DNA of 64,000 bases from Chryseobacterium sp. BLS98 (GTDB lineage Bacteria > Bacteroidota > Bacteroidia > Flavobacteriales > Weeksellaceae): NCBI RefSeq assembly GCF_001045445.1, contig NZ_LFNF01000005.1, positions 434,001 through 498,000 on the forward strand, read 5' to 3'. The notes under the pieces were generated by a model. It was not told where the DNA came from, did no database searches, and saw only the letters and a list, made by a program, of their open reading frames with translations. This document shows, in pieces, positions 62,089 through 64,000 of this stretch. The first letter of the stretch is position 1. Each line of letters begins with the position of its first letter. The position numbers were made by a program, and so were the translations under genes.

Positions 62089-63138
62089 TTATTTTTTCTT
62101 GTAATGAATGGTGGGAAGGCTTTTTAATATTGCGGCACTTTGTTCCGGGGTAATATCCCGCTGAGGTTCTGCCAGCATTTCATATCCTACCATGAATTTT
62201 TTTATTTCCGCGCTTCTGAGCAACGGAGGATAAAAATGCATATGAAAATGCCATTCCGGGTGTTCTTTTCCATCTGTAGGTGACTGGTGGATTCCCGCAG
62301 AATAAGGAAATGATCTTTCAAAAAGATTATCATAAATCGTGGTCAGATCCTTAAGTACAGCAGCAAGAGATTCTTTTTCTTCTTCAGAAAATGCCGCAAT
62401 ATTTTCTCTTTTCTGTTTACTGATAATTATTGTTTCGTAAGGCCAGGATGCCCAAAACGGTACCAATGCAGTAAAATGTTCATTTTCTGTGACAATGCGT
62501 TCCCCAGCTGAAATTTCCTGCTGAAGATAGTCTTCCAGCAATGTTCTTTTATTCTTTTCAAAATAGGATTTCAACTGGCCCTGAGTTTTCTGAACCATAG
62601 CCGGGATTGAAGACTGTGCCCATATCTGGCCGTGCGGATGAGGATTACTACAGCCCATGATGCTGCCTTTGTTTTCAAAAATCTGAACATAGTTGATAGG
62701 GTCCAGAGCGGCCAGTTCGTTGAACTGCTCCTGCCATACATCCACCACATTCTTTATCTGTTCCACAGACATTTCCGGTAAGGTAAGACTGTGGTCGTCA
62801 GAAAAACAGACTACCCTGTTGATTCCGCGTTCCGGAAGAAGGGTAAAAAATCCGGAAAGTTCTTCAGAAAAATCAACTTCTTCATTCAGCAATGCTCCGA
62901 AATCATTATCAAAAACATATGTTCCTTTATAGGCAGGATTATGGCTTCCATTAGCTCTCTTATTTCCGGAGCACAGATAGCAGTCAGGATCGTAAGAAGG
63001 GCGGTCTTCTTCTGCTGTTTCCTCTCTCTGCCCCTGCCATGGGCGGTTTGCCCGTTGTGGAGAAACCAGTATCCATTCATCCAAAAGAGGATTGTATCTT
63101 CTGTGGGGATGCTTATTACGGTCAAATGATGTATTCAT
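62089..63138 (-). CDS. galT: Galactose-1-phosphate uridylyltransferase
   Basis: 349 residues, normal length. The catalytic His169 is in SNPHPHGQIWAQ, with zinc-binding Cys53/Cys56 (PDCYLC). Further family segments are RRYNPLLDEWILVSPQRANRPWQG and the C-terminal HQSPTDGKEHPEWHFHMHFYPPLLRS. It is part of the Leloir pathway (Gal-1-P + UDP-Glc to UDP-Gal + Glc-1-P). The galK stop overlaps its start by 17 nt, so the two are translationally coupled. Confidence 0.97.
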   Translation of the reverse strand: MNTSFDRNKHPHRRYNPLLDEWILVSPQRANRPWQGQREETAEEDRPSYDPDCYLCSGNKRANGSHNPAYKGTYVFDNDFGALLNEEVDFSEELSGFFTLLPERGINRVVCFSDDHSLTLPEMSVEQIKNVVDVWQEQFNELAALDPINYVQIFENKGSIMGCSNPHPHGQIWAQSSIPAMVQKTQGQLKSYFEKNKRTLLEDYLQQEISAGERIVTENEHFTALVPFWASWPYETIIISKQKRENIAAFSEEEKESLAAVLKDLTTIYDNLFERSFPYSAGIHQSPTDGKEHPEWHFHMHFYPPLLRSAEIKKFMVGYEMLAEPQRDITPEQSAAILKSLPTIHYKKK

Positions 63139-64000
63139 TGGTATATTCTTTTATCCCGTCGGAAATTTTAACCTGATAAACTTTCATCCGGATGTTGAAA
63201 TGTTCAAGATATTTTTCACTGATGGTTCGGATCACTTCTTCAGCTTTATTTTCCTGAATAAGGTTGATGCTGCAGCCTCCGAAACCACCACCCATAATTC
63301 TTGCTCCCAATACTCCTTCCTGTCGCAATGCATTTTCCACTAAAAAATCAAGTTCATCACAACTGACCTCAAATTCAGTTGAAAGCCCGGCATGGGTTTC
63401 CGTGAGAAGAGTTCCCAGATATTCCATATTTCCTTCCGAAATAGCTTTTGCTGCCATTTCCACCCTCTGGATTTCTTTCAGCAGGTAAAGACATCTTTTG
63501 TATGAAACACTTCCCGTTTCTTCTTTTACATGCTCAAGCATTGCCAACGTAAAATCTCTGAATTTTTCAATTTCCGGAAAGTTTTTCCATAAAACTTTTT
63601 TCCCATGTTCAACATCTTTACGTCTTTCATTGTAGCCGGATGTCAAATGGGTATGCTTTACACAGCTGTCGAAAAGCAACAGGCTGTACCCTTTAAGGTC
63701 TGCATCAAAATATTGATGTTCCAGGGAATGGCAGTCGAGCATAATCACCTTGTTTTCCTTCCCGAAAACGGAAGCAAACTGATCCATAATTCCGCACTGG
63801 ACTCCTGCAAAAGTATGTTCTGATTTTTGCCCGATCACTGCAATCTCTTTTTTGGACAGCCGAAGATCAAAAAGCTCATTGAGGATGTAGGCAAAACCAC
63901 ATTCAAGGGCTGCCGAAGAAGAAAGCCCGGATCCCATCGGGATGGTACTGCTGAAAACAATTTCCATTCCGCAAAATCGGTTTTCCGGCTTCTGCAACTG
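63122..64000 (-). CDS. galK: Galactokinase (partial, N-terminus beyond window)
   Basis: About 293 codons are present; the frame runs off the right edge and the N-terminal signature (GRVNLIGEH-like) is outside. Visible GHMP-kinase motifs are PMGSGLSSSAALECG (ATP loop), SEHTFAGVQCGIMDQFASVFG (with catalytic-site Asp in MDQ) and GARIMGGGFGGCSI. It phosphorylates galactose at C1 with ATP. The 3' end overlaps galT by 17 nt. Confidence 0.95.
   Translation of the reverse strand, partial: QLQKPENRFCGMEIVFSSTIPMGSGLSSSAALECGFAYILNELFDLRLSKKEIAVIGQKSEHTFAGVQCGIMDQFASVFGKENKVIMLDCHSLEHQYFDADLKGYSLLLFDSCVKHTHLTSGYNERRKDVEHGKKVLWKNFPEIEKFRDFTLAMLEHVKEETGSVSYKRCLYLLKEIQRVEMAAKAISEGNMEYLGTLLTETHAGLSTEFEVSCDELDFLVENALRQEGVLGARIMGGGFGGCSINLIQENKAEEVIRTISEKYLEHFNIRMKVYQVKISDGIKEYTNEYII

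Noticed and set aside
1..64000. tRNA, rRNA, CRISPR array, insertion sequence or prophage
   Set aside because: Looked for repeats, transposase/integrase motifs and tRNA-like cloverleaves while reading; none was found, although a tool search would be more sensitive.

Overview
The window looks like chromosome of a flavobacterium, most probably Chryseobacterium or a close relative (Weeksellaceae, Bacteroidota). The reasons are A+T-rich DNA, weak Shine-Dalgarno sites, several promoters of the Bacteroidota type (TTTG, an 18-19 base spacer, then TAnnTTTG), a 58-residue flavobacterial histone H1-like protein, and small double-glycine leader peptides of the kind common in Chryseobacterium. I saw no rRNA, tRNA, CRISPR array, insertion sequence or prophage.

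Layout. 1-4.9 kb: topoisomerase IV genes parE and parC (parC runs off the left edge) with a small membrane protein between them. 5-26.8 kb: housekeeping and scattered genes (aminotransferase, cardiolipin synthase, SDR with an AraC regulator, ychF, ferritin, GH10-like lipoprotein, typA, YceI, tex, HAD, RDD, M28 peptidase, histone H1-like, GNAT, AraC plus Bcr/CflA-type exporter). This stretch also holds two very small double-glycine leader peptide genes (9934-10095 and 14027-14242) and a GIY-YIG gene whose stop codon abuts one of a pair of perfectly inverted 25-bp palindromic elements.

27.2-33.5 kb: a compact candidate RiPP (modified peptide) locus. It has an outer-membrane TonB-dependent receptor, a 50-residue double-glycine precursor too short for usual gene calling, an intrinsic terminator or attenuator, a JmjC/cupin-type Fe(II) oxygenase with an intact HxD...H triad, and a C39-peptidase ABC exporter. 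This is the best candidate here for an undescribed system. A TetR gene follows, then an operator-like palindrome, a short putative transcript and a VOC protein.

35-55 kb: a co-oriented (minus strand) capsule or exopolysaccharide locus of the Wzx/Wzy type. It begins with a WbpM/PglF-type dehydratase, Wza and Wzc, then UDP-GlcNAc epimerase and dehydrogenase (predicted UDP-GalNAcA), Wzy, a beta-helix lipoprotein, Wzx and an ATP-grasp ligase. Glycosyltransferases, a pyruvyltransferase and a PglA/C/D/E-like set ending in a terminator follow. The PglF-like protein at one end and PglC/D/E at the other would together make and transfer a bacillosamine-type sugar.

55.5-61 kb: a LacI-controlled sugar operon (LacI, PfkB kinase, FucP-type permease, carbohydrate porin, D-tagatose/D-psicose 3-epimerase-like enzyme) with two matching operator palindromes. 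61-64 kb: HAD phosphatase, galT and partial galK of the Leloir pathway on the minus strand.
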